64,000 nt of DNA from Trichoplax adhaerens (Eukaryota > Placozoa > Uniplacotomia > Trichoplacea > Trichoplacidae). Positions 50,469-63,154 of this stretch are shown in pieces. The stretch's first letter is position 1, and each line of letters begins with the position of its first letter. Below the pieces are notes generated by a model. That model had not been told where the DNA came from. It searched no databases and saw only the letters and a list, made by a program, of their open reading frames with translations. The translations under genes were made by a program, and so were the position numbers. The stretch covers positions 2,408,866-2,472,865 of the forward strand of contig NW_002060952.1 in assembly GCF_000150275.1 (NCBI RefSeq), given 5' to 3'.

Positions 50469-52802
50469 ATTGTAACAAACATTTTTACTGCTTGTAATAA
50501 TGAAATGGGATGTTATTCTAAAGAGTAATCGTAAACTAGAATGAAAGCTATCAGCTTTAAACCTTGCATTTATAACTGTTAGTTGGTTACGTTTTAGATA
50601 TTCATTTCGTGTTCAAGGATCTAGGTTGGAATTATTCTCTCCACTATAGTGCTTATTACTAATCCGTTAAAATAGTAATGCAACTTTAATTATCCTGATC
50701 ATAGATTTTCAGCGCTCTTGATTGCAGGAGCCACGAAATAATCAATTAAAATAAATCGAACGGCATAATATTAAATTCTATATATCAACAGCGTTGTTCA
50801 TAAAGTACTGAATCGACGCTCAATGACCTAAAGCAGAGTTATAATCCTTGAAGATGAAACCAGCGATTTATCTATATTTTCACATTCGAATCGATTTCAA
50901 AATTATTATCAGTAGCCAGTCAAAACTGCGACTATAGCAATTTACTATTATGCCTATTGGATTTTCATCTTTCCATAAATATTCATAAACAGGATAGCAT
51001 TCTATTCACAATATCATTATATATGTTGGGTATATATTATAAAGGATCGATGCAGATGTGATATTTACAAAGCTAAGTGGAAGTTAGCTGTACTTCAATG
51101 ATATTTACTGATGAGTGAAATTTCATGAAGTAAAAACTATCCTACCTCACTAATTAGAGATCTATTCGTCCTAATATGAGTTATTATAATGAATAATAAG
51201 GTATACACATTCTAATAATTCATGAGATCATAAAGAAATTCAATATTAGTTTATGCGGAAGTGATGGCCGAATTAAAAATATATGTCAGCTTGGTAACAA
51301 ATCATAATTATATATTGCGTATTTAATCTATTTACTCATATTATCATCAGTTATTATAATCAACCGTAAAGTAAATACGTTCTGACAATTCATGAAATCA
51401 CAAAGACACTGTACTTAATAATGCCTACTTGTGCGGTCGTAATGATGGATTTAAATATACATCGACATAGCAACGAATGATTCATTACTTATTGCTATCA
51501 TTTAATTGATCAGAATTACTGTTTCAAATCATTCTCATTAATCCTTCTTTAAACAAAACAATGATATTGAATTGAGTATTTTTAGATATTTCTAGTTTAT
51601 GTCTAGTAGATATGAAAAGAATATCAAACCCTTGATGGACTATCAATCTTAAAGTCAGGTATTAAGTATTAGAATATAAAATGAATGGTCTATTAAGGTA
51701 GCTTTTAATCGTATTTCAGATGCTAACTTATTAGCTAGCTAGGCATCATTGGAATTTCTAATTAATTATTATACAAAGTATCTTAATAAATCATTCTCAT
51801 TTAAAGCAACTTTGACACCAAATGAAAATTGGAGAAATAATCGATTAACAATTTATTAAGAAAACGTGAGAGAGACAGATCAAACAACCTTCCAAATACT
51901 TAATTCTAAGTATTATAAGTGAACAAATAAACGAAAGAACTGAAAGTGTCAACAACCAAACAACCTAACATAAGAAGAACGTTTTCACTTACGACAGTTC
52001 GACCCGCAGGCCTTTAAAACTCAACAAGTTCTTCAAAAGAATCTTCTTTTACTCNNNNNNNNNNNNNNNNNNNNNNNNNNNNNNNNNNNNNNNNNNNNNN
52101 NNNNCTATATTCACAACTCATTAGAAAGACAAATGAAGAAATTGCTAAAAATTTCTGAGTATAGCTTAATCAACTCTATCATTTCAATCTGGTTCCTTAG
52201 ACTTTGCCATACGATCTAGAAATCTTTTTACCGAATCTATCTATTTAATCAAACCCGCTATTATAATTCTTTTAGTTTGATTTTATTCGTCAAGCTTCGT
52301 TTGCAATCCAGAAGGACTTGTATATAAATTCATCTTTAATCACTCCTGATAATACTTCTATCAAAATCTCTTTTTAGTCAATTCTGCTGGTTAATCTCCT
52401 TCCTTGCGCGTCATTTCGTGCCCTAGAAATACTTGTACTAATTTCATTCCCCAAATCAATTCTATTGATTTAATCTGGTTTTTACACTCCATCTCACGAT
52501 CTAGAAATACTTGTACAGAATCCATCCTTCAATCAATTCTGTTGTTTTAATCTATTTCACGATCTGGAAATACATGTACTTGAATTTATCTACTTAATCA
52601 ATACTGAAATTTAATCTTCTTTCTAGCGCTTTATCTCACGATCTAGAAATACTCGTATTCAGTTCATTTATTTAATCAATTCTGGTGCTTTAATCGCTTT
52701 CTTTGAACCAATATCCAGCGATCTAGAAATAAAATATATTAAATTCATCTATTTAATCAAACTCATTATTTTAATTCCTTTCCTTACACTTTATCTCACA
52801 AT
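50469..52802. repeat. duplicated block D1, 5' flank of the GPCR
   Basis: Diverged but collinear with 56766-59424 (D2): both run from taacaaac.tttttactg through aaaataaatcgaa.ggcataatatta and gatgcagatgtgatatttac to an array of roughly 90-bp units containing cgatctagaaatacttgtac and aattcatctatttaatcaattctg (52190-52800 here). The GPCR start codon follows immediately after the last unit. A 50-N gap interrupts D1. Confidence 0.8.
52055..52104. other. assembly gap, 50 N
   Basis: A run of exactly 50 N, next to a tandem array; the true length is unknown. Confidence 1.
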
Positions 52803-53816
52803 ATGAATAATTCCAGTAATAGCAATGGCACAATCGACTATGTTGCAATCAACTCCTATGCTTATGCTGCAGCTGTACCAGCCAGTATTATCGGCTTGAT
52901 AGCCAATACACTTGTGATGTTTATCTTGATGAGGTATAAGATATTCCATAAAACAACTTATTTTCTACTTCGTATTTCGATTGCATCCGATATTATCTCC
53001 AATACAACAACGGCCATATCATACTTGATTGTAACAGCAATCCATGTTACCTATCCTCTCGGTGTTATATTATGTCGTATTGCAGTTTTTGTTATACTTT
53101 CATCTTATGGTATTTCCATAATGACTTTATGTACTATTGCGATCGATCGTTACTTTGCTATCGTTAAGCCATTATCATCGTTCTATCGTCGAAATAAGTT
53201 CCTACTAATCGGTGGCCTATTAACTGTAGGTTGTTTATTAACATTTAGTATTACCATCCCAGCATTATTTTTTGTCGATGTTTATCACGATGATACTAAA
53301 TTTTGCGATTTTAGAAATGTAACACCGCTAATATCTTTTTATTTTACTATGAGCACCTTTAATTTATACATTATTCCTGCCGTTACGTTAGCTACTAGCT
53401 ATGGTAATATTATTGTTTATATGAGAAATTACGTTCGACCTGGTGAGGATACTAATTTTAATCGTGCTGTAGAAGATCAGAAAAGGAAAAAATTTATTAA
53501 AGCATTATCGCTAATCGCTAGCTCCTATTTATTAATCAGTTGGCCATTTTTTGCAACAAGCTTAGGTATGGCTATTACAGGAAGCTCAATACGAGAAATA
53601 CGTCGAGTTGGGGTAGTCTATTATCTATTTGCATTTTTCTCCTTTTCTACTACAGCAGCTATTAGCATTATTAATCCCTTTTTATACTTGAAGTTCGATC
53701 ACGCTATTCAATTAAAGGCTAAAAGTTTAATTTCTCAATTGTCTACGATTCGCACTGCAGTCGATTCAAGCAATGACAGTGTCCCCAATTCAACAAATAA
53801 AAGTGGGATAGCATGA
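52803..53816 (+). CDS. rhodopsin-like (class A) G-protein-coupled receptor, intronless
   Basis: A 337-residue seven-helix receptor. The N-terminus has N-glycosylation sequons (NNSS, NGT). Helix 1 has GLIANTLV with the conserved Asn; helix 2 has LRISIASD with the conserved Asp; helix 3 begins at the disulphide Cys (VILCRIAVF) and ends in IDRYFAIVKP, a full DRY motif; the second extracellular loop supplies the partner Cys (KFCDF). Helix 6 has LISWPFF, a reduced CWxP motif with Trp and Pro adjacent. Helix 7 ends in NPFLY, an NPxxY motif. The ligand is unknown. Intronless class A receptors of this size form large lineage-specific families in placozoans and cnidarians. The ATG chosen gives a standard-length N-terminus and starts right after the D1 repeat array. 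Confidence 0.95.
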   Translation: MNNSSNSNGTIDYVAINSYAYAAAVPASIIGLIANTLVMFILMRYKIFHKTTYFLLRISIASDIISNTTTAISYLIVTAIHVTYPLGVILCRIAVFVILSSYGISIMTLCTIAIDRYFAIVKPLSSFYRRNKFLLIGGLLTVGCLLTFSITIPALFFVDVYHDDTKFCDFRNVTPLISFYFTMSTFNLYIIPAVTLATSYGNIIVYMRNYVRPGEDTNFNRAVEDQKRKKFIKALSLIASSYLLISWPFFATSLGMAITGSSIREIRRVGVVYYLFAFFSFSTTAAISIINPFLYLKFDHAIQLKAKSLISQLSTIRTAVDSSNDSVPNSTNKSGIA

Positions 53817-53899
53817 AGAAATTAATAATCTATTCTTAATAACGATTCCTTATACTGTAATTCTATCATCCAATATCAGATAGTCTATGATTGCAGAAT

Positions 53900-53905
53900 A
53901 ATAAA
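53900..53905 (+). terminator. poly(A) signal AATAAA for the GPCR
   Basis: AATAAA 84 nt after the GPCR stop codon. Confidence 0.5.
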
Positions 53906-54866
53906 TTAATGTAATATTTTATAAAAATTTTTCTCATACTGGTATGTGATATAATTCGCCATCTTATCATTTTATTCTTCTTATTTTAATGAATTAAGAG
54001 TGGCTTTAATTACAAGCTTTTATTGGATAATAACTGATTATGGTAAGACCTAGCGAGCTGTCAATATCTTCATCGATTATGAGCTATTCCTATTTTTAAT
54101 TCTACTTACTATTACTGGTATAGTAATTGATATAGTAAATTGTTAACCGACAAGATAGCTAGACTCATACCTAAAATTAAGATAGATTTCAGTGGAAAGA
54201 TCATTTACTACTTAGTATTAGACTGTAGTTAATGAATTTTAATCACTATCATCTACCGTAGCATGGTTTCAATAACTATAATTCACCAGAATTAACCCGA
54301 GAAAAAATAAAAGAGTAGCCTTTTTACTGCACGGTGATCCGATATTTTCTGATTAATCAAGTTATTACTTCTATACTAATTCATGTAATTTAATATTAAT
54401 CATAGAATTTATCAAAATTTAATCCTATGAAACTCTAAAGTATATTGTGCTATAACACATGTTATGTTTGCAGTATACTATAATGTACCGCACAGCGTGA
54501 TTCACTTTGGGAGGATTTTAATATAGAAAATCAGAGAGGTGAAAGAAAAAGACTTCGTTTACCTCTATGTAGAAAATAAATGAGATCGTACGGTAGCTAT
54601 AGACATAAAATATGCTATTCTATTTCTTTTGACAGATAAGCAACTTGTCATGTAAATTATGCTCATGCATAATTAATTTTATATCCATTCTGTATGATAA
54701 GAAATAAAATTAGCAGGATTTAAAGTCGAGATGTAGAAATTGTAAAATAGACGCCTATGCGATATTTATGAATTGATAAGTGTATATTATTGTTACGGTT
54801 CATAATTACCGTAAATAAAAAAAAAAGAAAGATATTCATATTTTTCTAAAGTAGAGTTGTGATATG
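53906..54866. other. intergenic, no gene recognised
   Basis: AT-rich sequence without coding evidence or clear repeats. Confidence 0.4.
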
Positions 54867-55533
54867 TCAAGTCGTTAATGGATTTCCATTAACGAATGTG
54901 TAATAAAGATTATCACACTTGATTAGTGAGTTGTTAAGTAACAAGTCTAGTTGATTTGTTAATTGGAGTAAGAGTGGTAATTTCTCAGAATTCCTGGCAA
55001 TATCTAATATATTATAACGGGTTCTTTCATCTTGGATACCACATATCCAGATTGATTTAAGGATGACATCTTTTGAATATTCCACAACGGGATTCTCGCT
55101 AAGTGCGCAAAACTTGTCTTCATATGACTGCATAGATTCACCCGGATCTTGCTTGCAATGTAAAAGTTCTAGAAACGTTGTGATAGTTGATACGGTTTGC
55201 GAAGCTTGTTCTTTAACTATCTTCCACAAATCCTTCATATTTCATGTCTACGATTTGCTGAGTCCCTGCTTGCCTGATTACTCGTCTTTTAACAGTATTC
55301 GAGAGTGCGGCGTATAGAAGGCTGACTTTTTGATTATCTTCTTTCGCATCTTTGAGAACGAACGTTGTCTTCATAGCCTGCTCCAGGACTTCAACAGGAT
55401 CCACATCTGGATTCCATTCGTAAGTAGTATGATTTGCCATCCTGTTCACGACACCAATTATTAAGTTCGTGGTAAACGGTGTAGGTTTAATTGAGAATCG
55501 TTTATTAATAAATTTATGAAGGTATTTGTACAT
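54867..55533 (-). pseudogene. decayed retrotransposon gag-like fragment
   Basis: Two overlapping minus-strand frames (55213-55533, then 54867-55238) are separated by a frameshift. The second has CKQDPGESMQSYEDKF and WICGIQDERTRYNIL, which match the retrotransposon gag pattern (K..PGES...Y...F and ..GI.DE..R..L) of Ty3/gypsy-type elements; the first has LLYAALSNTVKRRV, which could fit the start of that domain. No protease, polymerase, integrase, zinc knuckle or LTR is recognised nearby, so this is a relic or an isolated gag copy. Confidence 0.6.
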
Positions 55534-56765
55534 TTGCTAGATTACTTCACTTTAGTTTAGCTACATGATTATCCATATAAGATGTAAGATTAGCTTAAAA
55601 TGATAATTACATAATTAGAACGTTAATCATTTTGAACTGTAATCCTACAGTACGACTTTTAATCATTCTATATATGATACTACTATACAGTATGCTGTAT
55701 ATGTAATTGCTCCATGTATAACAGTAAACACTCAATATTAATTTACAGATATTTATTCTATACTGACTATCATAAATACATATTATACAAAACCGAGTAT
55801 ATTGTAAATAGAATTATGCCGATAGAAACTGGCACAGGTATATAAGAGCGTGCCTTTTATCATAGAAGGAGGTCTGATATTACATTGCCTAGTAGTATAT
55901 TCTATCGTTCGAATAAAGAGGATTTATGAAGTCATCTGGATATACTCATTGGCTGAATAAAGTCGTATACTGAACTGGTCGAGTTAGTGAAGCTTATTAG
56001 CAACGGTATATTACGGTAGAGCGGTTACGCTAGGAATCAGATTAGTTACTTGTGCCACAAGCGACGTTGTGACAATTATTACTCTTTAAACCATAGTCAC
56101 ATTGACTACGTAAGCTTTAAAAAGTCAAGTTCGGTTAGTGTGTTCCGATCATATTTACGGTATACTATGCTCAGAATACCCTTTAAAAATACGATTATTG
56201 TTTACAAAGAATAATTTCCTTTTATCATTTTCACCTATAGCAGATAAACTAATAAAATACAAAGCAACGTTTACTGTTTTATATCATGCTAAATGTTGAA
56301 CTGTCGAGTAAAGTATTCGCTAGCCAGCTTAATGCATAGATAAATATACTATCGATACTGATAAGTCATGGTAGTCGAGATACTGGCCATCTAGAGTTAG
56401 CATTATTTTAAGTATAGTGTAGATAATTCTCGTCGACTTGAAAATGTCAGCCAGTAAATTTACACTACCAACGTCGAAGTAATTTGCTAATCAACTTACT
56501 TACTTACTATACTTACAGTACTGTGCAGTTTTCCAGAATTTACAGTACAAGTATTAAGAAATAAAGCCAAGATTTTTTCTTACTCTCCAATACAGTACTG
56601 CTTACTTTACTGTAGACTTTCGATTTATCAAAGAATCTACGATAAGGAAGATTTTCCATAAAATGATAAAAAAAGAAATAACACTTCACTGTACTATAAC
56701 TATCTGTATGCAGTTAGTCATACATTATGTTGCCAAGATACAATAATCGATATCAATTTGTAGTT
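55534..56765. other. intergenic, no gene recognised
   Basis: AT-rich; includes short TACAG/CTGTA pieces near 56515-56615. No coding evidence. Confidence 0.4.
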
Positions 56766-59424
56766 AATAACAAACGTTTTTACTGTTCGCCATGATTAGA
56801 TGATATTTTGATAAGTAATTGTAAACTACAACTATCCGCTTAGTCCTTATGTTTCAAAATTTACAACTGCTAGTTGGTTACATTTTAAATATTCGATTCG
56901 TTTTTAAAGATCCAAGTTGGAATTATTCTTTACAGTATAGTACTCATTGCTAATCTATTAAAATAATGATGCAACCTAAAATTATCCTGATCATTGATTT
57001 TTTATCGTTCTTGCATTTGCGAGAGCCGAAAAACGATCAATTAAAATAAATCGAATGGCATAATATTAGGTTTCTATATATCAGTAGTGGTATTCATAGA
57101 CTATGAAATCGATGCTTAACGACCTAGATTAGAAGTAATTATGATTCTTGAATACGGATCCGGTAATTTATCCATATTTACACATTCGATTCGATTGCAT
57201 AGTTGTAAGTATCGGTAGTCTGTCAAAACCGCTACTATAATAAGCTATTATTATACTTATTAGGCTTTCATCTTTTCGTAATTTTTCATAAACAGGATAG
57301 CATTCCATTCACGATATCATTATATATCTTATAAACAGTCGATGCAGATGTGATATTTACAAAGCCAAAGGAAATTGGCTGTATTTAACTCACTTCCTGG
57401 TATGCATAGTTTCTTGAAGTAAAAATTATTCTATCTCGACGCTCCGTGACCTGAAGTAATTTATCTGTATTTACACGTTCAATTTGTTCAAAAAGTTACC
57501 AGTATGGTTAGCCTGTCAAAACTGCTATACTATAATAAGCAAATATTATACTTATCGGTCTTTCATCCTTCGTAAATATTTATAAACAGTATAGCATTCT
57601 ATTCGCGATATCATTATACATATTACCATATATTACGAAGAATCGATGCAGATGTGATGTCTACAAAGTCAAGCTTAAGTTAACTATATTTTAACTCATT
57701 TACCGGCAAGTACGTACAGTTTCTTAGAGCAGAAATTATTCAACCTTGCTAATTGGAGATCTATTCGTCCTATTATCAGTTACTATAACGTAGAGTAAAG
57801 TAAACACATTCTGATAATTCATGAAATCATAAAGAAACTGTAATATCTATGTATGCAGTAGCGATAGCCGATTTAAATGTGGCAATGAATTATGATTATT
57901 TATTACTAGCATTCAATCGATCTATTTATCTCACCATCAGTTGTTACAATCAACAGCAAAGTAAAAAAGTTCTGACAATTCATGAATTAATTGATTGATT
58001 GATCAAAATTACTATTTCAAAATTATTTAAATTATTCTCATTTAATCCTTCTGTAAACGAAGAAAATGATATTGAATTAAGAGTTTTAGATACTTCTAAT
58101 TTATTTCTAGTTGATATGAAGGAAATACCAAACCCTTGACGAACCATCATCCTTAGGGTCAGATATTAATTAAGTTATAGAATATAAAATGGATGACTTT
58201 GAGGCTGCTTTTAATAATACTTTAGATAATAACTAACTTATTATCTAGGCATCAGTGGAATTATTGATTGTTATATAAATTCTCCTAATCAATTATTTTC
58301 ATTTGACAATTCCTTCACTACGGTAATCAATTGTAAAAAAATCAAACAATGAACTTTAACCTTTGATATTAATTAGTTACTAGCCATACCGATTAGAAAT
58401 CGATAAATAACATTATTCTCTGCATCATATCAATATCAGCTGCTGTTCTACCAATTAGAGTCACTGTCCATTCTCGATTGATACAATATCATAAGTTTAT
58501 TATTTTATTCTTCTGCGAAGCCATGCTAAATTTAACTTTTACCTAAAGTATAATGAAGGCACTTGAAAAGGTAGAAAGATAATGAGCTCTATTATTAATC
58601 AACAGTTATATTAGTCTCTAGAAGAGATGATTGGGTACTACGCTATGCTACATTTTATAGCATTTTTTTATATTATAAAGAAAGAAAATGAAATAATTAA
58701 GATATCATTACGCCATCTTTAAAATATCGATAACGTAAATTTAAGTTTAATCTAAATTTAACAACTCTTAAAAAAAGTCAAACAAAGAAATTGCCGAAGA
58801 TTTCTGGTACAGCTTAATCAGTTCTATCATTTCAATCTAGTTCCTTAGACTTTGCCATACGGTCTAGAAATAATTTGTAACGAATTCATCTACTTAATCA
58901 AGCCTGCCGATATAATTTTGTTTTGATTTTATTTGTTGAACTTCGTTTTGCCATCTAGAAATACTTGTATCTGAATTCACCTTTAATCAGTCTTGTTAAT
59001 ATTTGTACTAATTCTTCGTTTAATCAATTCTGTTGATTTCATCGCCTTCCTTACACTTCATCTCACGATCTAGAAATACTTTTACTGAATTCATCTCCTT
59101 AATCAATTCTGTTAATTTAATCTCACTTTTGCACTTCGTCTCACGATCTAGAAATACATGTAATAAATTCATCTCTCTAATCAGTTCTGTTGTTTAATTT
59201 CCTTGCTTTGTGTTTTAGTTACGATCTAGAAATCCTTGCACTGAATTCATCTGCTAAATCAATCCAGATAATTTAATTTTTTTCTTGCGCTCTATCTTAC
59301 GGTCTAGAAATTTATTTACTCAATCAACCCTGCCACTTTGTCGCTTTTCTTGAACCAGTATCTCACAATCTAGAACTTAATGCACTAAATTCATCTATTT
59401 AATCAATTCTGTTGTTTTAATTTC
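56766..59424. repeat. duplicated block D2, orphan GPCR flank
   Basis: Collinear with D1 (50469-52802). It also has an internal tandem duplication of about 280 bp: the segment with gtagtctgtcaaaaccgctactataataagc at about 57130-57400 recurs at about 57475-57715. It ends with the same array of tctagaaata units (58855-59424), but no GPCR follows; instead block R2 begins at 59425. Confidence 0.8.
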
Positions 59425-60654
59425 CTCGTGATGCAATACTGTCAAAGTACCTGTTTGTTGCTTATTTACTTAGTTGTTTGCAAGTAATTCTATTTGAAGC
59501 ATTTACTTAAGCATAATACCGAGATAGCTGTAAAATTATACGATGGATTTATATTGTAATATAGTTGAGAGAGGAATAACTAAGTATAGCAAAAATAATT
59601 GTACTTATTAGTTTATTATTGAGCCTCATGCAATAAGACAGCATAAATAAACTGACAAAAGGATAACATTGATCATACAATTGATGGTCAAATTGACAAA
59701 TATTCACATAGTATACTTTTAGCCTTAGCTACGTTATAAAACAGTTTAATGATAAAGACAAACATGTTTCATGAGCTGATATCAATTAGTGGAACGGAAT
59801 TATCAGTTATATTAAACTAATACTAGACGATATAATGAGAACTTAATAACATTTCAATTGGAATTCAATCTAATCTTCGTTTTGAGACTAATAAATAAAT
59901 GTGGAATAGCACAAAGACACCTAGGTTCAAAGTATTTATCAATAAAATTGATTATATTACATATTAAAATTACAATTTCCTATAAGATTATGTTTTATAA
60001 TATCTACAAATAACAGGGCCAAACATTAAAGATTTCCGTAAAGTAATAAATTAAATGTAAAGATGACCATATACAGTACAATACAGTCTAGTAACCTATT
60101 ATTAATAGATTAATCGCATGTTCAGTCGTTAAATCGTTATCCGCAGGTACCGGTAACGAATTAACTGAATAAATTTATTAGCAGACTCGGTGGAAAAGTA
60201 TACAGTGTCTGTTCATTGCCGTAGGGTGTCTCCGCGAGTATCATATATTATTTGATAGTCTATTCATTTCCTATCTTCTTAATCGGAATTGGCTTCATGG
60301 AATGGATAAACTAGATGGCTGGTAAAAAAGGGAACACTTTTACGTTCAACCTGCTTAGAAATATTCATAAAGCATATTTATATCGGAGATCATTATCCAT
60401 TATTATGATCAACTTGACTAATCTACGAGTACACTCTGTTGCATAATCTCACTGATATAAATTAACAGATCAATTACCTAATATTTCTTTAAAAAAATAA
60501 TGACAATGACAACATAATAAATTACAGCTAAACATAGGATACAGGTGCGCTAGTCGTTTTCTTCACCGTTCAATAGAATGCACATGTCGTCTCATTTAGA
60601 TAGTAATGACACTCAAGATCTCAAAATCAGCCTACAGCAATAGAATTACACCCT
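59425..60654. repeat. non-coding block R, copy R2
   Basis: Matches R1 (44315-45456) but contains 91 extra bases at 60125-60215, bounded by the direct repeat TGTTCA (60119-60124 and 60210-60215). R1 and R3 have a single TGTTCA at that place. Confidence 0.9.
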
Positions 60655-61847
60655 TAAGGCAATATTATCTTGAATAATTTTGAAGCTACGCATATTCAAT
60701 ACAATTGATTGCTAATCATATCATCAACGATAAATAAATTCATATTTTAATAAATCTCTTTCAACTTTTTTCGCCTAGGGGTTCTGTCTACTCTCTATCG
60801 AGCATGCCACTCAATATTGATATTTAATGCCAAAATTTAATGGAATAGAAATGACATACGAGAGTATAAAATTGCAGTAGTGAATAGATTTTAATTCATG
60901 TGTTTAATTTAGCACAAGATGTCTTTTACATCGCCCATCCTAAAAGCAAGATTAATGCAGATTAACAATAATCTATTTTATCCCTTCATTTCGCTAAAAT
61001 TTTAATCATGGTAATTGTACAATTATCTCAGGCTCTATGCACATGTAGAATTAGCTCGAGTAGTTACCCACCATTTGAGAACTCGAATTGTAAATATAAT
61101 AATTGCATTGCTACAGTATACCAAATGTTCCCTTAATTTTAGCTCCAAATTTCTAAAAAATAATCCAACTTCCATCCCATTCAACTGATTATATTTGCAT
61201 GTTTATAATAATCAAGTAAAAACACTGCGGCTGTTTAACGTATATTTCTATAAACGCTATAGTCTATTATCTTTAGTAAAAGTTTATATTTACTCTACTG
61301 TAGCATAACTCCATGTATGTATAATCTATATTGAACAATTTTAACATTGAAAAACTTCTTATTACTTATTGGCGTTTATAAATAATTCTCTTCTGCTGCG
61401 TTTCCTACATTACAAAGGCTGTCTTCATGTATCTATCGAAGTGCGTTCATCTCGCTAATTAGTCTGATAGTTAAGGCGGTAAACTTACAAGCTTACCTAT
61501 TCTAATTTACTATAGCTATTCCATTACTTCACATCGTTATACGAGTGTACACTGTAACCTTATACGATTTTTCTCCTCATTCTAGCTGCGATAAAGGCTA
61601 CTATTTCTCTAAGCTATTCTCTTGTAATTCTTGTAAATATGATGGAATCTCATTCTTCCGAAATATCACAGGTTGATTATTAAAGAATATTTAAATCACT
61701 TACTATTTTTTGAATGTTGTAATATCTAATATTTCGATTTAATCCTCTAATAACTTTCATGTCTTCGTCAGATAAAGTGAAATCGAACACCTATTGCAAT
61801 AGATATTTCTGTTTTAGATGGCAACTTACGCTACTTTCGAAATAGAC
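60655..61847. other. unique spacer between R2 and AKR copy B
   Basis: No similarity to the R1-AKR A spacer (45781-45975), no recognised gene, AT-rich. Confidence 0.45.
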
Positions 61848-63139
61848 AAAATTATAACGTTAAATGACCTAGGAATATAATGATTACGTTACTGTTTAGA
61901 CCTAATAGTTTATCATCACAGCATAAATGAACAATGGTCAAATTACTATTCAAGAATAAACTCGCTAACCATCTAAAAAAATCTGCATATTCTCGACCTT
62001 AACCGGCCGTAGATATGAACTAATCTGACTGTTTTCAGTAATTCGCAATGGTGTTGTACTTTTAGGTATAACTACAATACTCCGCTGAATGTTAAAACGA
62101 AGACACACTTGAGCTGGAGGTTTGTTGTACTTCTTGCCAATCGATTGAACAACTGGATCATTTAATAAGATTGGATTATCGGAAACAGTTGCATCAGGCC
62201 GATTACGTGATCCAAGCGGACAATATGCAGTTACTGCAATATCACTACGCTGGCATTGTTGGATCCATCGATTACAAGTCATGTAAGGATGCGTTTCAAA
62301 TTGATTAACTGCTGGTTTAATACTGCAATTTTCCATGATATTATCGACTTGCTTTGTATTGAAATTCGATAAACTAATGGCTTTAACTAGGCCATCATCG
62401 ACTAATCGTTCCATCGCTTTCCAAGTTGTTTTATAATCTTCGTTACCAGTAATAGGAACTCCGTCATCATCGAGCGGCAAAATATTATCGTGACCTTGAA
62501 AAATAGTACTATGTGGTTAATGAATTAGAAATAAATCTAGATACTCAAGATGAAGATTTTTCAACGCCATCTGCATTCCTTCTTCGACACGATCAGGCTC
62601 CATCATGGTAATCTATAATTTGGATGTAACAAATAGGTCTTTACGCTGGATAATATGGTCAACGGTATCTGCAAATGCTTGCCCAATTTCTTTTTCATTT
62701 TGATAGACATAAGCACAATCGATATGTTTATAATTATTCTTTAAAGCAGTCTTAATCGATTGATTTACTTTTTCTCCCGGAATTTGCCATGTCCCTAAAT
62801 CCAAGATGGGTATTTCTGCTCCTGTATTTAATGTAACATAATGACTCGCCATTTTTTGGGTAATTGCAATCGCCAATTGATCAAAAAACATCCAACTACT
62901 ATTCTAGGGGTGCTCTACTGAATTTATAATTTTAAACTAATAGTAGAAGTAAACTAGGAACCTACATAAAGGTCTTTTTATATCTTTCTGTATTAAACCA
63001 CTGAATACATTCTTTTCATCATCACTTTATTCATCACAAAAGTCTCCTTATATTTCGAGGGATATAAACTCGACAACTACTGAAGTGAGCTATTCATGAG
63101 TAAACTTTAGTCGATCACAATACTGTTATACTTCTGCTA
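61848..63139 (-). pseudogene. aldo-keto reductase copy B (two internal stops)
   Basis: Coding-like part from an ATG at 62850-62852 (MASHYVTLNTGAEIP) to about 61965. AKR features: LGTWQIPG, then [17 protein letters not shown] with catalytic Asp and Tyr, TSKL, LEYLDLFLIH with the catalytic His, KAISLSNFN, ETHPYMTCNRW, VTAYCPLGS and VVIPKST. The catalytic Asp/Tyr/His are kept and Lys is present in VTSK. Intact enzymes reduce aldehydes and ketones with NADPH. Two in-frame stops fall where family members have Trp: TAG after TSKL and TAA after LIH. A third TAG follows LDG, again at a usual Trp. Both internal stops are shared with copy A, so inactivation probably came before duplication. The frame remains otherwise clean. 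It is a pseudogene unless these stops are spliced out or recoded, for which I see no splice sites. Confidence 0.88.
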
Positions 63140-63154
63140 TCTTCTATCTTTCTG

